From the NCBI RefSeq assembly GCF_018390735.1, contig NZ_JAHBCL010000008.1, forward strand, positions 80,923 to 144,922: 64,000 nt of DNA, read 5' to 3'. This DNA is from Fusibacter paucivorans (GTDB lineage Bacteria; Bacillota; Clostridia; Peptostreptococcales; Acidaminobacteraceae). The position numbers and the translations under genes are program-made. This document shows, piece after piece, positions 52,717 to 62,056 of this stretch. The stretch's first letter is position 1; each line of letters starts with the position of its first letter. Below the pieces are notes generated by a model. That model searched no databases, had not been told where the DNA came from, and saw nothing but the letters and a program-made list of their open reading frames with translations.

Positions 52717-53838
52717 ATGCAAAAGCTTTATATTGTCGATACGACGCTGAGAGACGGCGAACAGGCGCCGGGTGTTGCCTTTACGAGGGCGGAAAAAATT
52801 GAGATTGCAAAGGGCCTTGATTTATTAGGCGTTGATATGATTGAAGTAGGGATCGCCGCACTAGGTGAAGATGAGATTGATGCGATCAGAGCTATCCAAC
52901 AAATGGATCGGAATGCAGCATTGCTCATTTGGAATCGTATGCATTTGAAGGATATTGATATGTCTCTTCAAACTGGGGTTGAGAATGTGCATATTACAGT
53001 ACCTGGATCTGATATTCACATTGATAAGAAACTGGGACTTTCCCGTGAAACGGTGATTCAACGCATGCAGTCAACCATAGCCTACGCGCGTTCACACGGA
53101 CTACATGTCTCAGTCGGTGCGGAGGATGCTTCTCGCGCTGATTTTAACTTTTTGAAAGCACTTTATCAGTCGGCCGAGGCAGCAGGTGCTGAACGCGTTC
53201 GTTATGCTGATACTGTCGGCATTTTAAACCCTTTTGATACGCATGCACAAATCAGTGCACTCATCGATGTGTTGAGCGTGCCGATAGATTTTCACGGTCA
53301 TAATGATCTCGGCATGGGAACGGCCAATGCATTTGCGGCATTTAAAGCGGGTGCGGCATGGATTAGCTGCAGTGTCAACGGGCTGGGTGAACGTGCCGGG
53401 AATACACCGCTGGAAGAAATCGTTGCTGCAATAACTTTCGACGGTAGTGTAACGTCTAGAATTGATAAAAAGCGGTTAAATGCTATTTCTTCATTAGTGG
53501 CAAAGTATTCTGGTAAGGCGATCTGCGATTTAAAACCAATTGTTGGTAAACAGATTTTCTCACATGAATCAGGAATCCACGTTGATGGCCTTATAAAGGA
53601 TTCAAGTGTTTATGAAGCGGTTTTGCCGGAAGATTACGGCAGAGCACGTGAAATCGTCCTCGGAAAGTTTTCAGGTCGGCGTGCCGTTCGCTATCAGCTC
53701 AAATTATGGGGAGTTGAAATCGATGATTTGAAAGCGCAGGAAATTGTAAATATTATTCGAAAAGCCAGCTATGAGCAAAAGCTCGATCGTGTTCAGATGG
53801 ATGCAATGATTCGAAAACTGTCAATGTGTGTTCAATAG
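52717..53838 (+). CDS. nifV: Homocitrate synthase NifV
   Basis: NifV condenses acetyl-CoA with 2-oxoglutarate to homocitrate, the organic ligand of the nitrogenase cofactor. The 373-residue protein shows the TIM-barrel start DTTLRDGEQAPGVAFT, metal-binding HGHNDLGMGTANA and VNGLGERAGNTPLEEI of the HMG-CoA lyase/isopropylmalate synthase family; it lacks the leucine regulatory domain. GGGAGG before ATG 52717 fixes the start; the upstream in-frame ATG at 52630 is unsupported. It ends the nif operon. Confidence 0.92.
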   Translation: MQKLYIVDTTLRDGEQAPGVAFTRAEKIEIAKGLDLLGVDMIEVGIAALGEDEIDAIRAIQQMDRNAALLIWNRMHLKDIDMSLQTGVENVHITVPGSDIHIDKKLGLSRETVIQRMQSTIAYARSHGLHVSVGAEDASRADFNFLKALYQSAEAAGAERVRYADTVGILNPFDTHAQISALIDVLSVPIDFHGHNDLGMGTANAFAAFKAGAAWISCSVNGLGERAGNTPLEEIVAAITFDGSVTSRIDKKRLNAISSLVAKYSGKAICDLKPIVGKQIFSHESGIHVDGLIKDSSVYEAVLPEDYGRAREIVLGKFSGRRAVRYQLKLWGVEIDDLKAQEIVNIIRKASYEQKLDRVQMDAMIRKLSMCVQ

Positions 53839-53962
53839 CCAATATGATGGCATGGGCTGATACCCGTTATTCGAATGCATTAATACGACTTTTGTCAAGA
53901 CCTTTCCTTGGTTAAAGGAAACGAAAAAATGCATATTTAAATCGACTTATACCAAACAGGCA

Positions 53963-53991
53963 TTCACAAGAAACGTTATTTATGCTAAAAT
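53963..53991 (+). promoter_or_regulatory. Promoter of tRNA-Gly
   Basis: TTCACA and TAAAAT with a 17-base spacer and a TG-N extension, 17 bases before the tRNA. Confidence 0.55.
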
Positions 53992-54007
53992 AACACTGTG
54001 AATGTAC

Positions 54008-54081
54008 GCGGGTGTAGCTTAGTGGTAGAGTTCTGGCTTCCCAAGCCAGCTGTGTGGGTTCGATTCCCATCACCCGCTCCA
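54008..54081 (+). tRNA. tRNA-Gly (CCC anticodon)
   Basis: A full cloverleaf: acceptor arms GCGGGTG and CACCCGC, D-arm with TAGCTTAGTGGTAGA, anticodon stem CTGGC/GCCAG with loop TTCCCAA, TTCGATT T-loop, and encoded CCA end. The anticodon CCC reads GGG glycine codons. Confidence 0.97.
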
Positions 54082-54097
54082 TAATCAGATTTTACGG

Positions 54098-54121
54098 GCA
54101 TCTCGAAGGAGGTGCTTTTTT
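54098..54121 (+). terminator. Terminator after tRNA-Gly
   Basis: GCATCTC and GAGGTGC (one wobble) around GAAG, followed by six T. Confidence 0.75.
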
Positions 54122-54160
54122 GATATTAACGACAGGTCTACGCTAGTGGATGGTGGTAAC

Positions 54161-55798
54161 ATGTTAGATTTATTAACCGTATATTTTTTTGCAGCCACAG
54201 TACTGACAGCTTTTGCTTCTGCCTACTTGTATGCGCGCGGCAAAGCAAAACAAGCGATACCGGTATTAGCACTCAGTATGAGTATTTGCTTTTATGTCTT
54301 TGGCTACAATATTGAATTGCATATGAATACAATTCAGACAAAGCTGTTTTGGAATTATTTTCAGTATATTGGCATTCCCTTTGTTTCTGCATTTTGGCTT
54401 CTGACGGCGCTAATATATACACATCGACTGAAACGTCATAAATGGCTTAAATACGCATATGTCTTTGGGATTCCGCTGTTGACATTCATATTTCGCTTTA
54501 CCAATGCATGGCATCATTTGTACTTTACACATTACTGGTTGGTAGAAGATAGTGGGATATTTTTCTTGGCTAAGGGCAAAGGGCCTTGGTTTTATGTTCA
54601 GAGTCTGCATTCGATGTCCATGGTGCTTATGGCGCTCATCATTTATATTATCAGTTATAAAAGGCGTGAAAAGTTTGAGGGAAACAGTGTCTCTTACATG
54701 CTCGGTGCGTCGTTGATTGCCTGTGGTGGACTCATTGTGAATATTTTAGGGCTGGGGCTGGATGAAATTGATCATATGGTCGTTTTTTTGCCGCTGACGA
54801 TCCCCGTAGTGCTTATGGCGGTTATTAAAGAAAACTTTTGGGAAATTCGGACGCGTGTGCGCGATATGATCTTTGAAGACAATGCCGACGCATTGGTCCT
54901 TTTTAACAAGGCAAGGCTTGTTGTCGATTTTAACTGGGAAGCACAGCGTTTGTTTAAGACGCAGAATATTGTGCTTAAAACAGGTGAAACACATATTCAG
55001 CAATTACAGAAAACGCCGTTTGCGCCCATTGCAGATTCTCTGCTTCAGGAAAGTGAACACCGCGCTATTATTGCGCTGCATTATGCTGAGGAGATGCATT
55101 ACTATGAATTTAAGCTATTGACCCTTAATAAGCATCGCCTCGAAACAGAATCCTTTCTCTTGTCGCTGCAAAACGTGACAGAACGTGAGCGTTTTCAACA
55201 AATGCTTCAATTTCAGGCATCAACGGATTCACTCAGTGGTTTGCTTAATCGAAGAGCTTTTTTTGAGCGCGTTGGCCAGTGTGGCTACTTGATATCAGAT
55301 GACAGAATGGATGTACCAATGGTTGCTATCAACAGTTTGTCTAATTCAGTGTCGAATTTTGATGGTATGACAGGCCAAGCGCAAACACAGAAACGTTGCT
55401 ATTTATTAATGCTGGATATTGATCATTTTAAGCGAATTAACGATACGTATGGTCACGCCGTAGGCGATATTGTTATTACGGAGATTGGCAAAATACTAAA
55501 AAGTTATTTTCATTCGGCTGACGTTGTCGGAAGAATCGGCGGAGAAGAGTTTGCCGTTTTCTATGCTGCCATTGAGCACGAAAAGCTGTTGCAGCTTATT
55601 ACAGCGTTTATGGATGCACTAAAGCATATTGAATCCGCTTCGCTGCCATCTGTATCCGCTTCGATTGGCGTTGCGGAGACGGATGGTAAACGACCGGTAG
55701 AAATACTGATGAAAGAAGCCGATAAAGCACTTTATTATGCAAAAGAAACTGGGCGCAATAAAGCGGTCTTTTACAATGCGATTGCTAAAAGCATTTAA
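54161..55798 (+). CDS. Membrane diguanylate cyclase (7TM sensor, PAS-like, GGDEF)
   Basis: The 545-residue protein has about seven N-terminal helices (to residue 220) of the type found in front of histidine kinases, a PAS-like middle, and a C-terminal GGDEF domain with active-site GGEEF (about residue 462) and DIDHFKRINDTYGHAVGD. It should make cyclic-di-GMP. The inhibitory I-site reads HSAD instead of RxxD, so feedback control may be missing. An in-frame GTG lies upstream at 54146; the ATG at 54161 is taken. No clear ribosome site decides between them. Confidence 0.9.
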   Translation: MLDLLTVYFFAATVLTAFASAYLYARGKAKQAIPVLALSMSICFYVFGYNIELHMNTIQTKLFWNYFQYIGIPFVSAFWLLTALIYTHRLKRHKWLKYAYVFGIPLLTFIFRFTNAWHHLYFTHYWLVEDSGIFFLAKGKGPWFYVQSLHSMSMVLMALIIYIISYKRREKFEGNSVSYMLGASLIACGGLIVNILGLGLDEIDHMVVFLPLTIPVVLMAVIKENFWEIRTRVRDMIFEDNADALVLFNKARLVVDFNWEAQRLFKTQNIVLKTGETHIQQLQKTPFAPIADSLLQESEHRAIIALHYAEEMHYYEFKLLTLNKHRLETESFLLSLQNVTERERFQQMLQFQASTDSLSGLLNRRAFFERVGQCGYLISDDRMDVPMVAINSLSNSVSNFDGMTGQAQTQKRCYLLMLDIDHFKRINDTYGHAVGDIVITEIGKILKSYFHSADVVGRIGGEEFAVFYAAIEHEKLLQLITAFMDALKHIESASLPSVSASIGVAETDGKRPVEILMKEADKALYYAKETGRNKAVFYNAIAKSI

Positions 55799-55950
55799 AC
55801 TTTAAATGGTCTATTTAATAAGAATTCAGTATCTTAAAGATACCTTGTTTCCAAACTGTGCGTACTTGTCATCTCTGCAATAGCATAGTATGATGGAACA
55901 AATAGATTTCAATGGATTGCTTTATCCGACATAACCAAAGGAGATTAATG

Positions 55951-56823
55951 ATGCGATATGAAGGCGCTGTCTATCGTCCGCCGAGTGAAGCGAGGAGTTT
56001 AATCATTCAGACGACGATTGGATGTTCTCACAACCAATGTACCTTTTGCTATATGTATAAGGAGAAAAAATTCAGAGTTCGAAAGATGGAAGCAATACTC
56101 GCTGATTTACAGGACGTTAAAGCACAATACGGCGATATTACCAATAATTTTTTTCTGGCAGATGGGAATGCGCTCTGTTTAGGAACTGACAAGCTGATCA
56201 CGATATTAAAAACGATTAAAACGCTTTTTCCAAGCAGTGGGCGTATTGGCATTTATGCGGCACCAAAAGATATTTTGAACAAGACACCTGAAGATTTGTC
56301 GCTTTTGAAAGCCAATGGCATTGAAATTGCTTATCTTGGCATAGAATCCGGCAGCGATAAAGTCTTGAAAGATGTAAATAAAGGGGTCACACAACAGGAA
56401 ATGGTTGAAGCCGGACAAAAGTTAAAGGCTTCAGGCATTAAGCTTTCTACAATGGTCATTTCAGGTTTAGGCGGCAGTGCAGATTGGGAATTGCATGCTG
56501 AAGAATCGGCGAAAGTGGTTAATGCCATACAACCGGATTATTTGGCACTGCTCACGTTGTTGACGCCAGAGGGAACCCCGCTCTATGACAGTATTCAAAA
56601 TGGCACTTTTAAATTGCTGGATCCTACGGACGTGCTTGTTGAAACAAGACGAATGCTTGAGAAAATTGAACTGAATGACTGCGTTTTTAGAAGCAATCAC
56701 GTGTCGAATTATCTGTCGCTGGCAGGTCACTTTCCGGAAGATAAGCCAAAATTACTGGATGCGATAGACCATTCACTTGGCGATCAGCGCCATTTAAGAG
56801 ATGAATGGATGCGGCAATTATAA
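55951..56823 (+). CDS. Radical SAM protein of unknown substrate
   Basis: A 290-residue radical SAM enzyme. Its cluster motif is Cys25, Cys30, Cys33 (CSHNQCTFC), i.e. CX4CX2C, one residue longer than the canonical spacing. It continues as a typical SAM barrel with FLADGNAL, YLGIESGSDKVL and TMVISGLGG. It is akin to the Elp3/MiaB/HemN superfamily, without TRAM or other added domain, and is common in Clostridia without known role. AAGGAG fits ATG 55951 best. Alone in its unit. Confidence 0.85.
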   Translation: MRYEGAVYRPPSEARSLIIQTTIGCSHNQCTFCYMYKEKKFRVRKMEAILADLQDVKAQYGDITNNFFLADGNALCLGTDKLITILKTIKTLFPSSGRIGIYAAPKDILNKTPEDLSLLKANGIEIAYLGIESGSDKVLKDVNKGVTQQEMVEAGQKLKASGIKLSTMVISGLGGSADWELHAEESAKVVNAIQPDYLALLTLLTPEGTPLYDSIQNGTFKLLDPTDVLVETRRMLEKIELNDCVFRSNHVSNYLSLAGHFPEDKPKLLDAIDHSLGDQRHLRDEWMRQL

Positions 56824-56964
56824 TTTTTATGATGAAAATGGGCACATTGGGGTAGTATATAAATACCGCTAATGTGTCTTTATTTTTATATAAAATGAGA
56901 CTTTCATGAATAAAGCAAGAACATTGGGTTTGAGGCATAACATCGCAGCTGTAACGGAGGGGTT

Positions 56965-59466
56965 ATGAAAAATAGGGGGAAGGGACAGACGAGTTTGTCC
57001 CGATGGATTTGGCTTTCATTTTTTAAAATAGCATTGTTACCGCTCGTCGTCATAGGCGTCGTTTTTGTCATAATCTATTTTATGACGAATATGTGGAGTC
57101 TGAGAACTTTTACTGCCTATATGGATGAAAGTATTGCCAATGAAACCATTATCATTGCCGATTCTGAATCGGGGACGATTTCAGAGCAGCTCGACAGTAT
57201 TACAGAATCGGTTGATTTATATGCAAAACAATTACAAAGGGCTTATGAAGGGCCGATAAAACTTGCAGCTGAAGATGCGTCGAGACTCAAATGGCGTGAT
57301 GATGGCATCTATTATACAGAATCGGATTCAAAAACTGGCGGCGCTGCAGTATTTTACAGCGGTTATGTGCCGGTAGGCGAGCTGGAAAAGGACAAGACTG
57401 CAAAACTTTTGACGACGCAGTACTTGATGAAGGATATGCAGCAGTCAAATCCATTGATTGCATCGATCTATATCAATACATTTGATTCACTCAATATTAT
57501 CTATCCTTACTTTGACGTGCTGTCACAATACCCGCTCTATATGGATATTCCAAGTTATAACTTTTATTATGAAGCGGATGAAGCGCATAATCCGGAACGC
57601 AAAACGGTTTGGACAGATTCTTACCTCGATCCCGCAGGTCATGGCTGGATGACATCAGCAATCAAACCAATTTACCGAAACGGCAAACTGGAAGGTGTTG
57701 CAGGCATTGATATTACAATCAACACAATTGTTCAGCGCGTCCTCAATCTCTCAATCCCTTATGGCGGGTACTGTATGCTCGTCGGAAGCGACGGCATGCT
57801 TCTCGCAATACCAGCCGCTGGAGAAGCGGATTGGGGTGTGAATGAATTAACCGATCATCATTATCAAGAGGCAATTTTACAGGATACTTTTAAGCCGGAT
57901 GCGTTTAATTTGCTTCAGCGTTCAGATATTACAGATTTTACGAAAACATTGTTTGAAGAAGAATCTGGCGCTACACGGCTTATGCTGTCAGGGGATAATC
58001 ATGAAGTCGCTTGGTCAACCATTGATGGAATCGACTGGAAACTGTTGATTGTATTGCCAACCGCCAATATCTATTCAGATGCCGATCGCATCCGAAGTCA
58101 AATTACAGAAACTGGGATCCTGATCATTGCAGGCTTTTTGGTAATCTATATTATCTACTATAGTGTACTTTTCAGAAGAGCCTACCATATTACAGAAGAG
58201 ATTGGAACGCCGCTGCGAGAAATTAACGATGTGGTGCTCAAAATTGGAGAAGGTGAATATTTCCATTCATCGCCTGTCTATATGGTAACTGAGTTGGCAG
58301 AAACTTCAGAAGGTATAGTCAGAATGGGCGAGCATCTAGGCGAAGCGAATGAACAGCTCATGTCGACGCAGCGACAGCTTCTTCAGAGTCAGCGAGACCT
58401 TGAAGCATTGGTTGTTGCGCTTGAAGATATTGTGATTGAGTGTGACGCAGATGGCAGCATTCTCAATCTTTGGTCAGATAAAATGAGCTTGCTTCAAGAA
58501 TATGAAAAAGATGAAAGGGGCTATACCATCAATACGTTTTTTGGTCGTGAAATAGGTGAGCGCATCACGAATCAGTTTCTGAAAGTAGCGCGGGAAGGAA
58601 CGGCTAGTCAGATTGAGTTTAAGTTAAGAGATCACGATGGCGAGCACTGGTATCAGGCAAAGATTGCACAAATTGCAAAAGCTTCAAACGCTTTTGCCGT
58701 GAGCGCACGGGAAGTTACCGAAAGAATAATGATGGAACAGAGCGTCATTGCTTCGAAAGAAATTGCTGAAAAGGCAAATCTTTCAAAGACAGAGTTTATT
58801 TCTCAGCTCAGTAATGAGCTTAGAACGTCGCTAAATGCCGTGTTGGGCTTTGCACAGGTTCTGAAATATGATGAGGAATCCCTAGATCAAAACCAATTGG
58901 AAGCGGTATCGGAAATCATTAATGCCGGAACACACTTGCTGTCGCAGACCAATATGATTTTTAATTACAGCCGTGTTGAGGGCGGCGTGATTGACTTAAA
59001 TATCGAATCAATCAAGATGGCAGATCTGTTTGAGGAAATCAATTCCATTGTACGGCATCTATCGAGTCAAACGAGTGTACAGGTTAAAATCAAGGCATCA
59101 GCATGTTCTGAACGCCAAATACTGGCGGATCGACTCAGATTAAAACAAATCCTCATTAACTTATTGAGCAATGCGATTAATTATAATAGACCCGACGGTG
59201 AGGTTAATGTCTATTGTGAAGTGCACGATACATTGATGCGTTTTCATGTCGTCGATACAGGCTACGGCATTCCTGAAACTGAAATTGAGAATATTTTTAA
59301 ACCGTTTTACCGAATACAGCAAAAGGGCAATACAACGGATGGGAGCGGGATTGGCCTTTCCGTCTCGAAAGAACTCATTGAGGCAATGTCGGGAGAGATG
59401 GGAGCTGAAAGCACCATTGATGAAGGCAGTCATTTCTGGTTTGACTTAAAGTTAAGTGATTTATAG
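56965..59466 (+). CDS. Sensor histidine kinase lacking its phospho-acceptor His
   Basis: The 833-residue protein has one helix at about 18-42, a large extracytoplasmic dCache-type domain (about 45-385, with AGIDITINTI), a second helix at about 385-405, a HAMP-like and PAS region, then a HisKA-like and HATPase domain. The H-box reads LSNELRTSLN: the expected His is Asn617 (AAT at 58813-58815) and the next Pro is Ser. The ATP-binding boxes (NLLSNAINYNRP, DTGYGIP, GSGIGLSVSKEL) look intact. It thus probably senses and binds ATP but cannot autophosphorylate in the usual way. No response regulator is near. Confidence 0.88.
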   Translation: MKNRGKGQTSLSRWIWLSFFKIALLPLVVIGVVFVIIYFMTNMWSLRTFTAYMDESIANETIIIADSESGTISEQLDSITESVDLYAKQLQRAYEGPIKLAAEDASRLKWRDDGIYYTESDSKTGGAAVFYSGYVPVGELEKDKTAKLLTTQYLMKDMQQSNPLIASIYINTFDSLNIIYPYFDVLSQYPLYMDIPSYNFYYEADEAHNPERKTVWTDSYLDPAGHGWMTSAIKPIYRNGKLEGVAGIDITINTIVQRVLNLSIPYGGYCMLVGSDGMLLAIPAAGEADWGVNELTDHHYQEAILQDTFKPDAFNLLQRSDITDFTKTLFEEESGATRLMLSGDNHEVAWSTIDGIDWKLLIVLPTANIYSDADRIRSQITETGILIIAGFLVIYIIYYSVLFRRAYHITEEIGTPLREINDVVLKIGEGEYFHSSPVYMVTELAETSEGIVRMGEHLGEANEQLMSTQRQLLQSQRDLEALVVALEDIVIECDADGSILNLWSDKMSLLQEYEKDERGYTINTFFGREIGERITNQFLKVAREGTASQIEFKLRDHDGEHWYQAKIAQIAKASNAFAVSAREVTERIMMEQSVIASKEIAEKANLSKTEFISQLSNELRTSLNAVLGFAQVLKYDEESLDQNQLEAVSEIINAGTHLLSQTNMIFNYSRVEGGVIDLNIESIKMADLFEEINSIVRHLSSQTSVQVKIKASACSERQILADRLRLKQILINLLSNAINYNRPDGEVNVYCEVHDTLMRFHVVDTGYGIPETEIENIFKPFYRIQQKGNTTDGSGIGLSVSKELIEAMSGEMGAESTIDEGSHFWFDLKLSDL

Positions 59467-59467
59467 T

Positions 59468-59513
59468 AAAAAGGCGTTTGCACTGGTGAGATAACCCGTG
59501 CAAACGCCTTTTA
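59468..59513. terminator. Bidirectional terminator
   Basis: AAAGGCGTTTGCAC (59470-59483) and its exact complement (59498-59511) with a 14-base loop, between convergent genes. Confidence 0.9.
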
Positions 59514-59591
59514 TTTTATGATTTCGTAAGAGCATGCTTAACCATTTAGAATAAAATGATAAAAGATGCAGCAGCATATCACTGAGAGAAA

Positions 59592-60995
59592 CTATTTTGC
59601 GAGGCTTTCCCCCATCATAACTCCCATGGCACTGGCCATCATAAGACCACGTGTCCAACCGCTGGCATCACCCAGAGCATACAAGCCATTAACGCTGGTT
59701 TCAAACTGTTTGGTCAGTGTCAGCTTATTGGAATAAAACTTGATTTCCGGTCCGTACAACAAGGTTTCGCCAGAAGCAAACCCTGGCACAACTTTATCTA
59801 GCGCTTCAATAAAATTGAGAATATTCGTCATCGTTCGATAGGGCATCGCAGATGTCAGATCACCAGCAACAGCATCTTTTAGTGTTGGCACAACATTGGA
59901 GCGTTCCAGTTCTTTTTGCCATGTTCGCTTGCCATTGAGAATATCTTCATAACGCTGAACGATGATTTGACCGTCGCCGAGCATATTCATAAGGTGTGAC
60001 ACCATCTTACCGTATTTGGTTGGTTCATTGAAAGGTTCTGAAAAATGATGTGAACTCAGGATGGCGAGGTTGGTATTGTTCGACTTTTTATCTTTATAAG
60101 AGTGACCGTTAACGATGGCAATGCCCTCATCGTAGTTTTCCTGTGAGACATAGCCGCCCGGATTTTGGCAAAAAGTTCGGACTTTATCTTTATAGGGCTT
60201 TGGATAGCCAATAAGTTTTGATTCATATAAGACTTCATTGATGCTTTCCATAACTTCATTGCGCACTTCAACGCGTACGCCGAGGTCTATATAGCCTGAT
60301 CGCTGACTGATTTGATGCTTTTTGCACATTTCAAAAAGCCAGTCAGATCCCTTTCGACCACCGGCAATGACGACTTTATCAGCCGTGTAAGTCGTTTCAG
60401 GCCCCTTTTTAAAAGCATCAGAGGTGATAACGCCCTTTATGGCGTTGTTATCAATAATAAGATCGTCGACAACTGTATGAAAATGGATAGTAACGCCGTT
60501 CTCGACGAGATAATTTTGAATCTTTAAATAAATAGCCTGTGCTTTTTCTGTTCCGAGATGGCGAATCGGGCAGTCCACCAGTTTGAGATCGGCAATAATG
60601 GCTTTGCGGCGAATTTCTTTAATGGCTTCTGTATCTTCAACGCCTTCGACTTTTTCATCGGCGCCAAATTCGAGGTAAACGCCGTCGGTATAATCAATAT
60701 AATTTTGAACATGTGCAGCGCCAACGAGTTCGGGCAGATCCCCGCCGACGTCAGTATTCAATGAGAGCTTGCCGTCGGAAAATGCACCGGCACCTGAAAA
60801 ACCGGTTGTGATGTGGCAATAGGGTTTGCAGTTGACACAGATTCCCGTTTGGTCTTTTGGACAGTGTCGCTTTTCAATGCGTGCACCCATTTCCAAAATA
60901 CCTATTTTCCCTTGATACTGCTTTCGAATTAGCTCAAAAGCTGTAAAAATCCCTGATGGTCCGGCACCTACGATCAGGATATCATAATGACTCAT
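59592..60995 (-). CDS. FAD-dependent oxidoreductase of the COG2509 type
   Basis: The 467-residue flavoprotein starts with the FAD Rossmann motif ILIVGAGPSGIFTAFEL, carries CPKDQTGICVNCKPYCH (Cys-rich, residues about 44-60) and GFSGAGAFSDGKLSLN, and ends in YALGDASGWTRGLMMASAMG, the second FAD segment. These features are typical of uncharacterised FAD-dependent dehydrogenases in anaerobes. The reaction is not known. GGAGG five bases before the ATG. It is transcribed alone on the minus strand. Confidence 0.88.
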   Translation of the reverse strand: MSHYDILIVGAGPSGIFTAFELIRKQYQGKIGILEMGARIEKRHCPKDQTGICVNCKPYCHITTGFSGAGAFSDGKLSLNTDVGGDLPELVGAAHVQNYIDYTDGVYLEFGADEKVEGVEDTEAIKEIRRKAIIADLKLVDCPIRHLGTEKAQAIYLKIQNYLVENGVTIHFHTVVDDLIIDNNAIKGVITSDAFKKGPETTYTADKVVIAGGRKGSDWLFEMCKKHQISQRSGYIDLGVRVEVRNEVMESINEVLYESKLIGYPKPYKDKVRTFCQNPGGYVSQENYDEGIAIVNGHSYKDKKSNNTNLAILSSHHFSEPFNEPTKYGKMVSHLMNMLGDGQIIVQRYEDILNGKRTWQKELERSNVVPTLKDAVAGDLTSAMPYRTMTNILNFIEALDKVVPGFASGETLLYGPEIKFYSNKLTLTKQFETSVNGLYALGDASGWTRGLMMASAMGVMMGESLAK

Positions 60996-61245
60996 GTTAA
61001 CCTCCGTCAGTAAAAGATGCGCCCCATTTATAGTCTAACATTTACGGTGTTAGGTAGAAACTCTTGACCCATATTGCCAAATTATATAAATGAACGATTA
61101 TTATAAAATTCCATAAAATATTCGACTACAACAAGTATTTTATATGTCAATGCAGAAAAAATCAATGAAAAATCGATGAAAATGATGAAATTTAATGCTA
61201 AAGGTGGTAGACTAATGCCAGAATAATCTTTATTTTGGGGAGGTG

Positions 61246-61650
61246 GTGTCGATTAAAAAATATATCTATATAGCCATTGGCGGCGCTGTTGGTGCCGTTA
61301 TAAGGGTTGCCGTCAAGAGTATCCCATTTGCAGCGCCCGGTGGTATTGCCATCTTTAATACATTGCTCGTGAATCTCGTGGGGAGTTTTGCACTGGCACT
61401 CTTCTTGGGATTGGCATTGGAAGTCCTCAATTTGGATGCCGAACTGCGTATGGGAATTGGTACGGGCTTTATGGGTGGTTTAACGACTTTCTCGACACTT
61501 TGTAAAGAGGGGAATCTACTCTTTATGGCAATGAAGCCGCAGATTGCCTTAGGTTACCTAACGGGATCCATTGTTTTGGGGCTGTTCTGTGCTTTGGCGG
61601 GAACCACTGTCGCAAGGCGATGGATTGTTCACCGTGAGGTGGGACTATGA
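61246..61650 (+). CDS. crcB: Fluoride channel subunit FluC/CrcB, first copy
   Basis: About 134 residues with four helices. The family marks GGAVGAVIR, the N-rich LLVNLVGSFALA and the Phe-box GGLTTFSTLCKEG are present. FluC exports fluoride as a dual-topology dimer; two separate genes, as here, form the heterodimer. The start is uncertain: GGAGG (61239-61243) is two bases from GTG 61246 but eight bases from an ATT at 61252, a rare start codon. It overlaps the next gene by four bases. I found no fluoride riboswitch in 60996-61240. Confidence 0.88.
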   Translation: MSIKKYIYIAIGGAVGAVIRVAVKSIPFAAPGGIAIFNTLLVNLVGSFALALFLGLALEVLNLDAELRMGIGTGFMGGLTTFSTLCKEGNLLFMAMKPQIALGYLTGSIVLGLFCALAGTTVARRWIVHREVGL

Positions 61651-62000
61651 GCTTGATATGGGTGGCTGTTGGCGGTGCTTTTGGCAGTATCAGCCGCTTT
61701 CAGATGGGAAAGATCATTGCAGAAAATACCACAGATCGTTTTCCTTTCGGGACATTTTGCGTGAATATTCTAGGCGCTTTTTTATTGGGGATTGTAAGCA
61801 ATGCGCAATTAGGCGGGGCGGCATATGCACTGTTTGGCGATGGTTTTTTAGGTGCCTTTACTACTTTTTCGACTTTTATGTTTGACGGCTTTAACTTATT
61901 TGAAGACAATGAGCTGCTGAATGCCGTTGCCTATATGATCCTGACAGTGATTCTAGGTGTTATCAGTTACCATTTGGGCTATTGGGTGATGACGCATTAG
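61647..62000 (+). CDS. crcB: Fluoride channel subunit FluC/CrcB, second copy
   Basis: The 117-residue partner shows VGGAFGSISRFQMGK, FCVNILGAFLLGIV and GFLGAFTTFSTFMFDG, again with four helices. Start ATG overlaps the first copy's TGA. Its charged loops differ from copy 1, in line with opposite membrane orientation. Together the two give a fluoride exporter. Confidence 0.9.
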   Translation: MSLIWVAVGGAFGSISRFQMGKIIAENTTDRFPFGTFCVNILGAFLLGIVSNAQLGGAAYALFGDGFLGAFTTFSTFMFDGFNLFEDNELLNAVAYMILTVILGVISYHLGYWVMTH

Positions 62001-62056
62001 CGATTGATCTCATTGCTATATAAATCGACCATGAGCATGAAAGGGGGCGAGAAAAG

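Noticed and set aside
60996..61240. Fluoride riboswitch ahead of the fluC genes
   Set aside because: I looked for the conserved GGCGATGG...pseudoknot pattern typical of crcB motif RNAs and did not find it in this gap.
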